DNA from: Inia geoffrensis
Taxonomy: Eukaryota > Chordata > Mammalia > Artiodactyla > Iniidae
NCBI GenBank assembly: GCA_036417435.1
Contig: CM070918.1
Location: forward strand, 32,557,523-32,621,522
Direction of reading: 5' to 3'
DNA: 64,000 nucleotides
The translations under genes were made by a program, and so were the position numbers. Under the pieces are notes generated by a model. The model ran no database searches. It was given only the letters and a program-made list of their open reading frames with translations, and had not been told where the DNA came from. Shown in pieces: positions 1 to 11,704 of the stretch (position 1 is its first letter; each line of letters begins with the position of its first letter).

Positions 1-1997
1 TCTAATCTAGCAGCCCAAACTAAGACATACAATAATCACCAAAATCTCAAGAATAAAAAACAGACAAAATCAATAGACAACAACAGTTCTATGATCACCT
101 TACAAGCAGCCCCAAACTAACATACAATAATACTTAAAAGATTGGGAACAAGTTGTTGCCTGCTCAGTAGCTGAGGGCTAAAGCTTTATCCAGTATTTGT
201 GGAGGAGACTTTTAAGATTTTTCCTTTTTTCCTTTTTTCCTGATGTATAATCTTATGGAGGCTGTGGACTAAATTTTATTTACAATTAGTCTATTTCTTC
301 TTTTTCAGCTTCATGTGCTTGCTGTTGAGGCTCTCTGAGTCCCTTGAGAGCCCTGAGGAGGGCCAGGGGGTAACCTAAATTTCCAGTGACTATAAGTAGT
401 TGAAAGTGCTGAAATAGAAAGCAAAAAATCTTAGAAAATCCAGCTTGGAAGATTTAACTTTTCTCAAAGGCACCACTGAAGTTCTAAATTATCCTTAGAA
501 AAGTCAAGCCAACAGGAAAGGAAGCAGACAGAGTTAGTGCCATGGTTGCAGAGCATACAGTCAGTGAGGGTTTAAGAAGAAAGGAGTTCAATCTACTGAA
601 AAGTTCCCATGGGAGGAACAGAATCAAGTAGGGAGAATAGAGAGGCCTCAAAACCAAAACCGGAAGGAGAATTCCTAGCCCAAGAGGTATCTTCCAAATA
701 AAGATGCTAAATTATAATCCGACTTCAGAAAGTATACTCATTTCAACTGTGACTCAAACCATAAGCATTTTTATGGCTTAACTATGGGGGCAAAACTCAT
801 CCTCAAAGAGGGCACAGAAGACACAACCCTCATACTCAAAGGTAGCTAGCCAAGAGGAGACAGGACCCAACTTCACCATTGCCCATAGAAGTCGATGACA
901 TAGCAAAGCACAGAACCCAAACTGCACCCAGCTCCGTTATGGATGAGGCCCTTTAGAATTTAGACTTAGATGAATCCCCTGAGAGCTGGTAATGGTAAGT
1001 ACCACACCAGCTGCAGATGGGGTACCCAGGCTACCCACAATTCTGCAGATTCTCAGGGCCTGCCACCTAATGGTTGGCAGCAGATCACACCCCCCCAGCA
1101 CGCACACAAACCACCCCCCCCTCTTCAATTTCAAAGCGAAGTTCTCAGGAAACAAACACTTCTAGGCATCACAACACAAAACAGTAGCGCAAGAGACAGA
1201 CACAATAGCTACCTATTACAAGAGTCCCAGTATCCAAAGAACTGGTTTTAAACAAAAGTTTTCTTCTGTAAATCTAAAATTTGGAAAATCTTTTTTTTCA
1301 ATTTCAATCAAATTGAAAGACTCTTCCTGTCCTTGCTCATCCGGACCCTGGCAGAGATCCAAGATTCTGACTGGTAAAATAAAATTTACCTTTGCTGGCA
1401 TTGTCAGAGGTCCTGGGATCTTAGTTGGAGTTTCCAGAGAGTGAGGAATCCCAACCATCCCATCCTTATTGCCAAAAGTGTTGGGAAGAAAACTTTTCCT
1501 CTTCTAGCTCTCGTTGGGGGCCTGTTAATTTAACTGAGAAAAAAAGATTAACAAGAGAAAAGACAGGAATTAGTTCCACACAAGTCTGTGGGAGCTCCCA
1601 GTAATGGAAAACTCTTGGAATGGCCCCAAGGAAAGGTGTATACATACCAATTTAACAAAAGGGGGATTTTTAGGGCTTCAATGGGAGAGTATGGAAGGTT
1701 CTATTGGGCTTTTTGATGCTAATGAAATGGACACTCTGTCTTCTTGGCAGCTAAATTCGCAGGAAACTCCCTCAGAGGGGGTTTAAAGGCAGCTGTATTT
1801 CGTAATTTCAGGCAGCTCAAGGGAAATTTGTAAAAGATTTGTTTCTGCATCTTCTGTGCTCAAATGTTTTCACTTTAAAATAATCGTTATACCACCTCTG
1901 GGGGGTCCAAGAGGATCCCCACAACTCCCAAATGAGTTCCCCCAGTCTCACCCTCTGGAGCCAAACTGCCTAGTACATGTTCCAGCTCTGCCTTTGA
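1..1997. other. Stretch without a recognised gene
   Basis: AT-rich sequence with scattered short frames on both strands and no protein family I recognise. A C-rich run lies near 1088-1120. The block at about 1230-1850 has the texture of an old interspersed repeat, but I could not name it. No splice-bounded coding exon was found. Confidence 0.5.
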
Positions 1998-2150
1998 GAG
2001 CTGAAAGAACTGGGGTAAATTACTTAACTCCTCTGTGTTTTAATCTGCAAAAAGAAGATGGGGTGGTTGAAAGGATTAAACGAGTCCTATACGTAAAACA
2101 TTTAGAATAACGCCTGGACACAGTAAGAGTGATATAACTGCTTGCTATTA
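1998..2150 (+). repeat. MIR SINE fragment
   Basis: Matches the MIR body in the forward sense: a degenerate 'AAATTACTTAACTCCTCTG' block, then a 'GATTAAACGAG' block, then a 'GCCTGGACACAGTAAGAG' end. Diverged and truncated at its 5' end. Confidence 0.6.
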
Positions 2151-2290
2151 TTATTTTTTATTGAGGTATAATTGACATATAACTTTATATTACTTTCAGG
2201 TGTACAACATAATGATTCAGTATTTGTGTATATTGCAAAAATGATCACCACAGTAAGTCTAGATAACATCCATCACCAAGCTTAGAATTA
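2140..2290 (-). repeat. L1 3'-end fragment
   Basis: The text TTATTGAGGTATAATTGACA followed by 'TTTCAGGTGTACAACATAATGATTCAG' blocks is the reverse complement of a mammalian L1 3' untranslated region. Non-coding remnant. Confidence 0.65.
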
Positions 2291-2539
2291 TTTTTATGTT
2301 GTCCTGTTAGCATCTCAAACTCAACCCTTCCAAAACTCAACTCCTGATCTTCCCTCTAAACATGCCCCTCCTCCCAGAATCCCTTTCTTACCTGGTGGAA
2401 TCATCAAAGGCCCCATCACCCAAGCAGACACCTTGACTTCTCTCTCTCCTTCCACCCCCTATGTAAAATCAACCACCAAAACGGTTGATTCTATCCCCTA
2501 AACATTGCTTGAATTTGTCCTCTTCACTCTCCTTTTTGT

Positions 2540-2845
2540 GTCAGAGTAGATTCTTGTTTAGCAAATATTCACTCCCTCACCCTCCATGAGAGAAGGGCAC
2601 CTCCCTCTCTTGTTGATGTTGGTTTTGGCCACGTGACTTGCTGTGGGCAGTGGAATAATAGAGGACATGACAGTGGCTGTGCAGTTGGACTCAGCCTCTT
2701 GGGCTCCTATTTGTCTTGTGAACACTCCTCAGGTAGCCTTGATCGCCTGAATCCCAGTGACTCATAGACACATGAGTTCAAAGAAAAAGATTATGCTTGT
2801 GTGCCACTGAGATTTTGCGGCTGGTTGCCAAATAGGTATTAATAG
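2540..2845 (+). repeat. Possible MaLR-type LTR remnant
   Basis: Contains a 'GGCCACGTGACTTGCTGTGG' block and ends with a degenerate 'CCACTGAGATTTTGCGGCTGG' block, resembling old mammalian LTRs of the MLT/MST kind. No clear TG...CA ends or target duplication are visible, so the call is tentative. Confidence 0.3.
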
Positions 2846-3649
2846 TAATAGCTACCTGACATATTTTTCCTAGGTCAGGCAATTGTCTCCTAATTGGTGT
2901 TTCTACTTCTAGCCTTATCCCTCTCAACTCCATTCTTCAACGAGCTACCAAGTTACTCTACCTAAAGTATAAATCTGAGTTGGTCTGACTTACTCATAAC
3001 TCTTTGAAAATGATGGAAACAAATTTAAACCACTCTCAGAAAAAAAACAACTGAGTATTTATTGGCTTGTGTAAATCTTCTAGGGGTGGTAACAGCTTCT
3101 GGCATGGCTGGATCCAGTTGCGCAAACAAGTTCATTGGGAATATGTCTCTCCTCTCAGCTCCACCATCTGCTGTGGCTTCATTCTCAAGCAGACCCTCCC
3201 CAGTGGTGGGAAGATTGCCATTGAGAGGCTCCAAGCTAAAATCCTGCAATTTTATTAACTCCAAAAGAAAGTGAATACTTCCTTCCTAGTTGTGTCAGCA
3301 GAAAGTCTCCAGGAAGACTGGTTCGGGTCAGATGCCCTTCCTTGAATTAGTCAATTCGACCAGGCACGTACAGCGCTCAGCCTTGAGCCCGAGAATGGGA
3401 TCAGCAAGTCATGTAAACTGAGAGTGGGTAAGAAAAGTGTTCCCCAAAGGGAAAAGATGGGATTTGTTACCCGAAGGCAAGATACAAAGCAGCCAAAAGC
3501 AGCTGACATCCTGGCATTATTCCTCTGCCTAAAGTCCTTCAGTGGACTCATCACCATTAGGATGAACCCTCAGCCTCTAAGTATGAAGCATAAGGCCCTT
3601 CGTGATCTGATCCTTTTAGTTATTAAGCCTCACCTCCCTGTCACTGTGT
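2846..3649. other. No gene; one old repeat-like block
   Basis: At 3050-3262 a block beginning TATTTATTGGCTTGTGTAAA and containing GGCATGGCTGGATCCAG looks like a dispersed mammalian repeat I cannot name. The short frames read through this block are therefore not taken as genes. The rest is unique sequence. Confidence 0.35.
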
Positions 3650-3970
3650 GATGTGACCTTCAGGCTCCCACAACACTGCACATCATGCCTGATGTAGCCT
3701 CCGATCTCGGCTCTTACGTTCCCCTTCTCCGGAAACACTCATCCTCTTTCTCTAGCCAATTCCTACTTACTCTTAAGGCTCCACATGGGTCTCACCTACG
3801 CTGGAAAGATCTCTCTGAACCACCCTGCTCCAGGCTGTGCTCCCACTAGTCACACTTCAACATTTCATTAACAATGGGGAGTTTGGCACAGAGTAGTGTT
3901 CCAGTAACTGCTGGATTAATGGATTGATAAAGCAAGGAATAAATGATTGAGTGATAGAGAAGAGTAGAAA
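3650..3970 (+). repeat. L2 LINE 3'-end fragment
   Basis: Diverged L2 3' region: pyrimidine-rich 'CCTACTTACTCTTAAGGCTC' block, then 'TTTGGCACAGAGTAGTGTTC' and a 'TGCTGGATTAATGGATTGA' end typical of L2 tails. Confidence 0.5.
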
Positions 3971-4061
3971 CTCAATAAGTATTTGCTTAATGAATGAATT
4001 TGGTTTGAAATGGGAAGTTTATTGCCTCATATAACTGGAAAATCCAAGGGAAGAGCTGAAT

Positions 4062-4195
4062 GCATAGGTAGGTAGGAAGGTAAGTATGTAGGTAAACGTA
4101 TAGTCAGACAAACAAGGCAGATAGATGGATTGAATGGACTGGTTGGATGGGAGGTTGAATGGATGGATGGATGGATGACTAGATGGAGAGATAGG
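4062..4195 (+). repeat. Degenerate tetranucleotide repeat
   Basis: Imperfect GGTA units at 4066-4095 pass into GGAT/GATG units, with a clean (GGAT)n core near 4158-4176. Read on the opposite strand it gives Ser/His/Pro/Ile-rich low-complexity frames, which are not genes. Confidence 0.85.
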
Positions 4196-5310
4196 TGGAT
4201 ATAAAGGTGACTAGTAAACAAGCTCCTCCTCTTCCAGTAGTTTTGGAAGTGGGCCAGAGCAATGGCTTTCAAGTTATGGGCCAAGTCTATGCAGACCTGT
4301 CTTTAAAGAGTTTAATGCTCATTTGAGTAAACATAATTCTGGCCACCTTCACCAGGCACTTGAGCCTCAGAGGGAGACAGATGAGTGATACTGGGCCCCA
4401 ATGGCACAACTGGAATGTCCTTACAAAGAAACTGGGTCCTGTTTCCTGTTACAGATTAACTTCCTGGCAAATTGCAGCATGCCTGCCACAGCTGGAGGTG
4501 GATGAAGAATCCAGTTTTTAAAACCCTCAGGGATCTTGAATTTAATTAAACAAGCATTTTACACCATCCCAGAAGGAAGCAAAACAAACCACCCTGTTTT
4601 CTGAACTTCTAAGGACCTGGAGTCTCCTTCGCTTGATTTGCTAAGAAGCTGAGTGCGTTTCGCCCCTCAGGAGCTGGGGAAATAAGCACCACCCTGCCTC
4701 AAAACCTCACCACCAGCTGAGACCTCTTTCCAGGAGTCCTGAGGGTGTATATTATGAGCAGCTTCTTATCAGACACTGTCCTATTTTGCAGGGTGAATTT
4801 CCATTAGGTGGGAGGAGGGAGAAAAACAGAAATGTATTAAAAAAAAAAAAAAAAATTGAAAGCAGTTACCAGAGCTTGGCCTATGCCCAGAAAGCTGTAG
4901 AAAGAGGCCCCAAACTTCCTGATCCCCAGCTGCAAGCCCAGGCCTGTTTCCTGGCCCACTACAAGTTTCCTACCCCCGGGGGAAAAAGCAGGGCTTCGGG
5001 CCAGCTGCAGGGGCCCCATCTCTCTTGCTCCCTCCCTAAAAGACGTCAGGCTCCGCTGAAGCAAAAAGGAATGCTCTGCAGTCGATTTGCAGAGGCTGAA
5101 TTGCTCTACTTCTTGTCCTTCCTTCTTTCCTGCTCTTTACCCCAGTTGTCAGATTCTCAAAAGAATCCTCTTCAGTTTCTGAGGTTTTGATGGCCAAAAA
5201 GAAGGGTCATTTCCAGTAACGTGCTGTCTCCATAGCCCCTGTGCTCACTTGCGTGCTACAGAATCACACCCACACTTCCCCGCTGATCCTCTAATCCCGG
5301 CTCCCCAGTC
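4196..5310. other. Unique sequence, no gene recognised
   Basis: A 17-base A run sits at about 4838-4854. The open frame through 4786-5190 is low-complexity around that run and has no recognisable domain. The right-hand part lies just beyond the predicted 3' end of the minus-strand small gene. Confidence 0.45.
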
Positions 5311-5337
5311 CGGTCTTTCAAACGTGTTATGTCATCA

Positions 5338-5343
5338 TTTATT
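5338..5343 (-). terminator. Candidate polyadenylation signal of the small gene
   Basis: Plus-strand TTTATT reads AATAAA on the minus strand. It is the first canonical signal downstream of the stop codon at 6310, about 970 bases away. A GT-rich stretch on the minus strand follows at about 5262-5275. Assignment to the small gene is inferred from order and strand only. Confidence 0.45.
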
Positions 5344-5826
5344 TGCAAACATATCCATTTGATTTCAAATTAAAATGCTTTGGGGTCGAATTAAAAACAA
5401 AACACATGCAAGGGGGAGAAAAAGAGAAGCTGACAGACATGTCAGTAAACAGCGAAATACTTCCAAAGGCTGGATACAGATAGCTCAGACTCTAGAGGGT
5501 TCAGATTGACAGACTCTTGATGTGAGGAGACACAGGAACATCAGCAGAGGGACCTTCTCCTGGGGATTAAAAAACCAACAACATGAATCCCTCCTCCTTC
5601 CTTCCCACCAGCACTCAGTGTTCCACGCACTGGATCATCAAGGCCTTGTTGTCTCCCATTGCCATGATCACAGTCTGATCCTGATTTTTCCCATAATTCA
5701 TTAACCATTCTCCAAGTTAAATATTAAAGTATTCATACAAACAGTGTGGAGTGAGCCAAACCCAAAACCTTCCTGTGACGGGCACTGGCTATTCAGCCAG
5801 CTATTAGAAAAAAAGGAAAGAGAAAA

Positions 5827-5882
5827 ACACAACCCCCCCCCAAAAAAAGAAAGAAAGAAAGAAAGAAGGAAAGAAAGAAACC
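5827..5882. repeat. C-run and (GAAA)n simple repeat
   Basis: A run of ten C bases is followed by A-rich and GAAA/GGAA units. It lies within the predicted 3' untranslated region of the minus-strand small gene. Long frames crossing it are artefacts of the repeat. Confidence 0.85.
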
Positions 5883-6309
5883 GAGTGCCACACATCCCCA
5901 TCGATGCTATGACCACAGAGCTTTCAGAGTTCAGAAAAGTGAGGCACATGGAAGGGGGTAGGGTCACTAGACAGTCACAGCTCCGCAGCGGAGATTCACC
6001 AGAGCCACAGCAGTCTGCTATGGGGCTCCCCCGTTTCCAGAAGCTCAGAGAAAGTCCCAGGATGTGTGAAGACTTCTTTCGTCCTCTCTATCGGAGAGCT
6101 GGGGAAATAGGACTCCCCGTGGCCGCATCTCCCTCTCAGCTCCACAGCAAAGCCCGATGAAGGTAATTTCTGAAGCCTGAATCCCAAAGGTGGGGATTTC
6201 TCTCTCCTCCCTCTCTTTGGAGCTTCTCAGGATGGGGTTTGTCCCGAGTTTCATTGGCCAAAGGCAGTTCCACGGATGAGGTGAGGGTCCGAATCCAGAG
6301 AGAAGCATC

Positions 6310-6543
<234 letters not shown>

Positions 6544-6549
6544 CTAGAG

Positions 6550-6652
6550 TTAAATAGCCCTTCCTCAGAGCACAGCTGAAAGAGAACGGGTTCCGTTTCT
6601 ATGGTCACAGGAAGACACCAGTCCAATCTGCATAATGACACCCCCCGCCCCC
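6550..6652 (-). promoter_or_regulatory. Candidate TATA/CCAAT/GC-box promoter
   Basis: Read on the minus strand: CTATTTAA at 6557-6550 (TATA-like), ATTGG at 6627-6623 (inverted CCAAT box) and GGGGCGGGG at 6652-6643 (Sp1/KLF-type GC box). Spacing would put a start near 6520-6530, 50-60 bases upstream of the small gene's ATG. The order is what a compact core promoter would have, but short motifs also occur by chance. Confidence 0.4.
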
Positions 6653-6900
6653 TACCCCATCTGTGGGATGGGCAGGGCCTGGAAGGGGGCTCTTCCTGCT
6701 AGTACCAAGCCCTATTCATTCCATCAGAAGAATTCCCTTTTGTTTAACCGGTAACTTCTTCTTTACAAATTACAACCCCCCACCTAGTTACCTGTAAACA
6801 CCAGCCCTCTCTTCGCTGCAAATAAAGCCCTGTTACTAAGCAACTAGCTGTGCCCTTCCTCCGTGTCCCAGGGTCATAACCAGTTCTGGGACTCACAGAC

Positions 6901-6924
6901 ACCCCCCCACCCCCACCCCCACCC
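6901..6924 (-). promoter_or_regulatory. Predicted G-quadruplex
   Basis: The plus strand shows C runs of 7, 5, 5 and 3 separated by single A bases. The minus strand therefore has four G-tracts with one-base loops, an ideal quadruplex. It lies about 380 bases upstream of the predicted transcription start of the small gene, on its sense strand. A regulatory role is inference. Confidence 0.6.
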
Positions 6925-6989
6925 GCTTGGAGTCCATCCCCTACCCTAGAATGCCACCTCCACCCGGGGTTGAGGAATGGGGCTAAGAT

Positions 6990-7275
6990 CATGGACTCCA
7001 GGGTTTAACCCAAACATGTAAGTAATGAAAAGCATTAACACTGCTGTATGTTATATATGAAAGTTGTTAACAGAGTGAATCCTAAGAGTTCTCATCACAC
7101 ACATACACACACAAATTTTTGTTTCTTTAATGTTGTATCTTTAAGAGGTGATGGATGTTCATTAAACTTATTGTGATAATCATTTCATGATGTGTAAAAT
7201 CCAAAACATTATGCTGTACAGCTTGAACTTATACAGTGTTATATACCAATTACATCTCAATAAAACTAGAAGGAA
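6990..7275 (+). repeat. L1 3'-UTR fragment
   Basis: Forward-sense L1 3' end, with AAAGTTGTTAACAGAGTGAA, GAGGTGATGGATGTTCATTA and the closing ATATACCAATTACATCTCAA before an A-rich tail. Contains a short CA-rich stretch near 7097-7113. Confidence 0.75.
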
Positions 7276-7315
7276 AAAGAAATAAATAGATAAATAAGCA
7301 AATTAGCAGGTACCA

Positions 7316-7530
7316 AGTGCTACTTGGTACCAAGTACAGTTTACATTCATCATCTTGTTCTATCCTCACAACAACTGTAAGAGGCAGGTTGTGTTATTTA
7401 ATCCTCATTTAACAGATGGAGACACTGAGGCACAGAGAGGTTGAATAATTTAAGGTCTAACAGCCTGGAAATAGCACGGCTGGGATGAGAACCCAGGTCA
7501 TCTGAATTCCACTCTATCACTACGTTCATC
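7316..7530 (-). repeat. MIR SINE
   Basis: Reverse-complement MIR: a 'CTATCCTCACAACAACTGTA' block, ACAGATGGAGACACTGAGGC, AGAGAGGTTGAATAATTTAA and an AGAACCCAGGTCATCTGA end. Near full length. Confidence 0.8.
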
Positions 7531-7613
7531 TTATCTCTTTTAAAGACCCCACCGGGCCATCTTCATAAACCATCATAGGTGTCATCAGTTTGGTAGGCCT
7601 GTCTTGCTCTTTT

Positions 7614-7950
7614 CTTTAAAATAAATTTATTTATTTTTATTTATTTATTTTTGGCTGCATTGGGTCTTCATTGCTGCACGCAGGCTTTCTCTAGCTGCAG
7701 TGATCGGGGGCTACTCTTCATTGCTGTGCGTAGGCTTCTTATCATGGTGGTTTCTCTTGTTGTGTAGCATGAGCTGTAGGTGCGCAGGCTTCAGTAGTTG
7801 TGGCTCGCGGGCTCTAGAGCACAGGCTCAGTAATTGTGGAGCACGGGCTTAGCTGCTCCACGGCATGTGGGATCTTCCCAGACTAGGGCTCAAACCCGTG
7901 TCCCCTGCATTGGCAGGCGGATTCTTAACCACTGTGTCACCAGGGAAGCC
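7614..7950 (-). repeat. CHR SINE, long form
   Basis: Long-form tRNA-derived SINE in reverse, from an AT-rich (TTTAT)n tail to the head CCAGGGAAGCCC. Flanked by a target duplication CTGTC(A)TTGCTCTTTT at 7599-7613 and 7951-7966, differing by one inserted A, which fixes the boundaries. Confidence 0.9.
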
Positions 7951-7966
7951 CTGTCATTGCTCTTTT

Positions 7967-9275
7967 AATCCGGGACACATGGGTAAAAGTTTTCAAAGCT
8001 GTGAACGAATGCTCTATACTTGACTCCTCTTTTATTTTCTGATCACCTTGCTTTCTTTTTCCTAAAAAGGGGCCCGATAGTTCTGGTGCAGCTCCCAGGA
8101 AGCTGCAAAGATGATCAAGCAGGTCCATGTAGTACCTTTTCAGAGAAGCACAGACTGTATTCTTCCCCGAGTATGCACACAGCAGTCAGAGGTGACGCCA
8201 ACTCCATTCACTTCCGGAGGGGTGGGTACATGCCAGCCTCGGACCTTTTACACACGTCCTCTCGTTTATTCCTCACAATCAAACAGTCCTATGAGGGAGT
8301 ATTGTTAAGCCACGCTAGAGGGAAGAATAACTGAGTCCACAGCGGTTAGGTCAATGGCCTGAGATCACATGCGTGGTTGGCAGCCAGCTCAGGATGCTGC
8401 CTGCACACCCTGTGACCTTCCCACTCCTTGTCCCCTCCTGCTGCCACCCCCACTGCCTCTGGTTAACACCATTCATCTTCCTGGACTTAGGCATTCAGTG
8501 ATCCACAGGAATGTGGTAAGACTCCCCTGTAAATCACCTTTCTTTGAATGAGCTTCTTGCCAACCGGGATGGCAGAGTGACAATTAGGAGGACATTATAA
8601 TGCTGTCGATTTACCTCTCCCATGTAAATGCCAAAGTACATTTTGGGGGTGTCAGGGTGGAAGAGGGAGGTTCCATTTGCCTTCCGGTTAAGAAGTCCTA
8701 ATTAAGGCAAATCCTCGTTTGGATACTGGGATACTAAGCCAACAAGTCTCTTGTGAAGCCTCCAAATTAATCATGCTTATCCCAAGTCAGCACAAAAGAC
8801 AGGCGGCAGGAGCACCAAGGAGACCTGTAAAACCCTCAGGTTGGGCTTGGGTTAGTTTACAGGTGTGGTTGGTAAGACAGATGAGGGCCTTTTTCTGAGT
8901 GAACCTGGTGAGCAGCCTTGTCTTGCCTGTGACACTCACACCCAGGACTGGTTACATAATTGAAGGCCCATGTGAAATTAAAATGTGAGCCCTTGTTCAA
9001 AAATTATTAAGAATTTCAAGATGGTGACAACAGAAGTTTAAATGAAGCATAAGGCCTGTAAAGCCAGACCCACCCACACCTAACCTCTTCCTCAACTTTC
9101 TCAGAGATGGATTCACCTCTGATGAAGACTCTAATTTGCCAGATCACTAGCTGGCTCTGCCTAGGGGACATTGCCCTAGGAATAGAATGAGGCAGTGGAA
9201 AGACAAGGAAAGAGAAATGGACCACCCAATGATGGATGGGACCACAGTAGGATACTTTCAAAATATTTTCAGCTT
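7967..9275. other. Unique sequence, no gene recognised
   Basis: About 1.3 kb with moderate GC and only short frames without known domains. No clear repeat was recognised. Could be intronic or intergenic. Confidence 0.45.
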
Positions 9276-9290
9276 TAAAATGCTTCCTTG

Positions 9291-9636
9291 GGACTTCCCT
9301 GGTGGCGCAGTGGTTAAGAATCCGCCTGCCCATGCAGGCAACATGGGTTCGAGCCCTGGTCTGGCCAGATCCCACATGCCGTGGAGCAACTAAGCCCATG
9401 TGCCACAACTACTGAAGCCCGCTCGCCTAGAGCCCACGAGCCACAACTACTGAAGCCCGCTCGCCTAGAGCCCATGCTCCACAACAAGAGGAGCCACCGC
9501 AATGAGAAGCCCGCGCACCTCAACAAAGAGCAGCCCCGGCTCATCACAACCAGAGAAAGGCTGCACACAGCAACAGAGAGCCAATGCAACCAAAAACAAA
9601 TAAGTAAAATAAATTTAAAAATTTTTTTAATAAAAA
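9291..9636 (+). repeat. CHR SINE, long form, with homogenised internal repeat
   Basis: Complete long-form SINE from GGACTTCCCTGGTGGCGCAG to a TAAATTTAAAAA tail. Perfect 15-bp target duplication TAAAATGCTTCCTTG at 9276-9290 and 9637-9651. Two 35-bp blocks at 9402-9436 and 9440-9474 are identical, whereas the other long-form copies here keep the two halves distinct. Confidence 0.95.
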
Positions 9637-9689
9637 TAAAATGCTTCCTTGACTTTTACCACCTACAAAACATAGCACCCAGAAAGTAT

Positions 9690-10690
9690 CAACATGAAAA
9701 ACACAAATAAAAACTAATGATAATACCATATGTTGGCAAAGCTTTGGAGCAACCGGAACTCTCATGTGCTGCTGGTGGGAATGCAAAATGGTAAAGCCAC
9801 TCTGGAAGACCATCTGGTAGTTTCTCATAAGGTTAAACATACACTTACCATAGAATATTTACCTGTGTCAGTCTACTCAGGCTGCCATAACAAAATGCCA
9901 CAAACTCAGAAGCTTAAACAATAGACATTTTCTCACAGGTCTGGAGCTAGAAGTCCATAACCAAGGTGTTGGCAAATTTGGTTTCTGGTGAGAGGTCTTT
10001 TCCTGGTTCACAGATGGCCACCTTCGTGATGCACCTCTACATGGTCGTTCCCCTGTGCTCACAAAGAGAGAGAACTCTGGTGTTCCTTCCTCTTATAAGG
10101 CCACTAGTGAGATTAGGGCCCCATCCTTATGGCCTCATCTAACCTAATTACCTCCATAAAAGCTCTATCTCCAAATGCAGTCACACTGGGGATTGGGGCT
10201 TCAACATATGAATTTGGTGGGGGACAACACATCCAGTCCATAACATTACCCAAGGGAAATGAAAACCTACGTTCACACAAAAACCTGTACACAAATATTT
10301 AGAGCAGCTCTATTAATAATCAATAACTAGAAACAACCCAAATGTGAATGCATAAATAAACTGTGGTACATTCATACAGCACAATATTACTCGGCAATAA
10401 AAAGGAAAAACTGTCGTTACACGTAATGTAATTTCAAAGATGTTCATGAGTGAAAGAAGCCTAAAGGTTACCTACTGTTTGATTTCATTTATATGACATG
10501 CTCAAAAAGACAAAAATATAAGGATGGAGAACAGGTCGGTGGTGTTACTACAAAGTGATGGCTTGAGAGTTTTTGGTGTTCTGTGTCCTAATTGTGGTGG
10601 TAGTTACACAAATCTAAACATGTGCTGAAATTCATAGAATTGTACCTGAAAATTTTTAAAGTCAAATTTGCTGTATATTAACTTAAGGAA
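9690..10690 (+). repeat. L1 3'-region, split by an LTR
   Basis: Forward L1 sequence in two parts, about 9690-9863 (CTGCTGGTGGGAATGCAAAA) and 10251-10690 (CCAAGGGAAATGAAAACCTA, GTGGTACATTCATACAGCAC). Rejoining across the LTR at 9864-10245 gives continuous L1 order. Non-coding 3' part. Confidence 0.8.
9864..10245 (+). mobile_element. Solo LTR inserted in L1
   Basis: Begins TGTGTCAG and ends CCATAACA (TG...CA), flanked by a perfect 5-bp duplication TTACC at 9859-9863 and 10246-10250. That combination is the mark of retroviral-type integration. The body contains GCTGCCATAACAAAATGCCA and ends near CAACATATGAATTTGGTGGG, an abundant old mammalian repeat. No internal retroviral genes remain. Family not named. 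Confidence 0.7.
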
Positions 10691-10699
10691 AAAATGTTA

Positions 10700-11530
10700 A
10701 GATCATCCAAACAAAAAAATAAATAAATACTGTTTGCCAGGAGCCTAGGAGCTTATTTGCCATCTGGTCCTAGTTCTCAAGATCACTTAAAATCCTTTCT
10801 CTCCTGCTTTTCATTTGAACAAACAAACAAACAAACACACCTGCCCTTAATTTAGCTTAACAGCTGTTTATTGAGCCGCATGCTGCAAGGTTCCATGGGG
10901 GGTGTTGTGCGGTTTCCAGAACCTTAGTGAATTGCAATTCAGGAGACCTGGATGTGGAAGCAGAGCGGGCTGTGTGCAGAGAGAGGGTCACCTTACGGCT
11001 ATGACTATAGCGCAGAAGAGTGGCCGGCCCAAGGCACCTTGCAGGAAGGGAGTTGGGGCCATAAGCACCCCAACCTCATTTTCCTCCCTCCCTCCAATCC
11101 CTCCCAGGGCTCCCATTGGCCAAACCCAACTTGAGGCCAGTGGGCATAGAAGCCTTCGGTCTTGCCCATTTAGGTCAGCCTCCCAGGATGCAGAGCAGCG
11201 TGGAAAGGGAGAGCAGATGTGGAGAGGTAAACAAACCATCTAGCACAATCCATGTGGATCCTGTTCTCAAGGGCATAGAATCTGTTGGGGAAGGCAACAC
11301 CTTTGCAGGGAATTAAACCATGAGGCAGAATGCAGTAAGTGCTTTAATACAGGAAAAAGGTCACACTGGGAAAAGGGAATAGGGAAGGGATTCCTCTAGC
11401 TGGACCCAGAAGGATAAGCAGAATATTAGCTGGTAGAGGAGGAAAGGACACCCTGGCCAAAATGAAGAACTGCAAATCCCTCCTGAGGAGTTCAGTTCAA
11501 TTCATCATTTGTTTATGGAAAGGCAGCTAA
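10700..11530. other. Unique sequence, no gene recognised
   Basis: Contains a short (CAAA)n at about 10818-10838. Frames of up to 113 codons at 10902-11316 overlap each other on both strands and match no family known to me, so they are not called. Confidence 0.45.
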
Positions 11531-11534
11531 TGGT

Positions 11535-11700
11535 CATGGTTCGAAGCACCCTGAGATTCAGATTCAGCCTGAGAAGAACCTGAGATTGAATACTCACTCT
11601 ACAGTGTACATGTTGTGTGGCCTTCAGCAAGTGGTTTAACCTCTCTGACTCTCAGTTTCCTGGACTTTTGGGAAGAGTCAATGAAACAGCATATATGTCA
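11535..11700 (+). repeat. MIR SINE fragment
   Basis: Forward MIR: GTTGTGTGGCCTTCAGCAAG, 'TGGTTTAACCTCTCTGACTC' and CTCAGTTTCC blocks. Confidence 0.7.
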
Positions 11701-11704
11701 TCCT

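Noticed and set aside
4786..5190. 134-codon frame on the plus strand
   Set aside because: Contains a poly-lysine artefact from an A run, no domain, and an overlapping antisense frame.
5744..6160. 138-codon frame on the plus strand
   Set aside because: Crosses the (GAAA)n repeat and lies antisense to the predicted 3' region of the small gene.
9291..9360. tRNA-like A and B box sequence
   Set aside because: It is the tRNA-derived head of a SINE, repeated at 26 other places in the window, not a tRNA gene.
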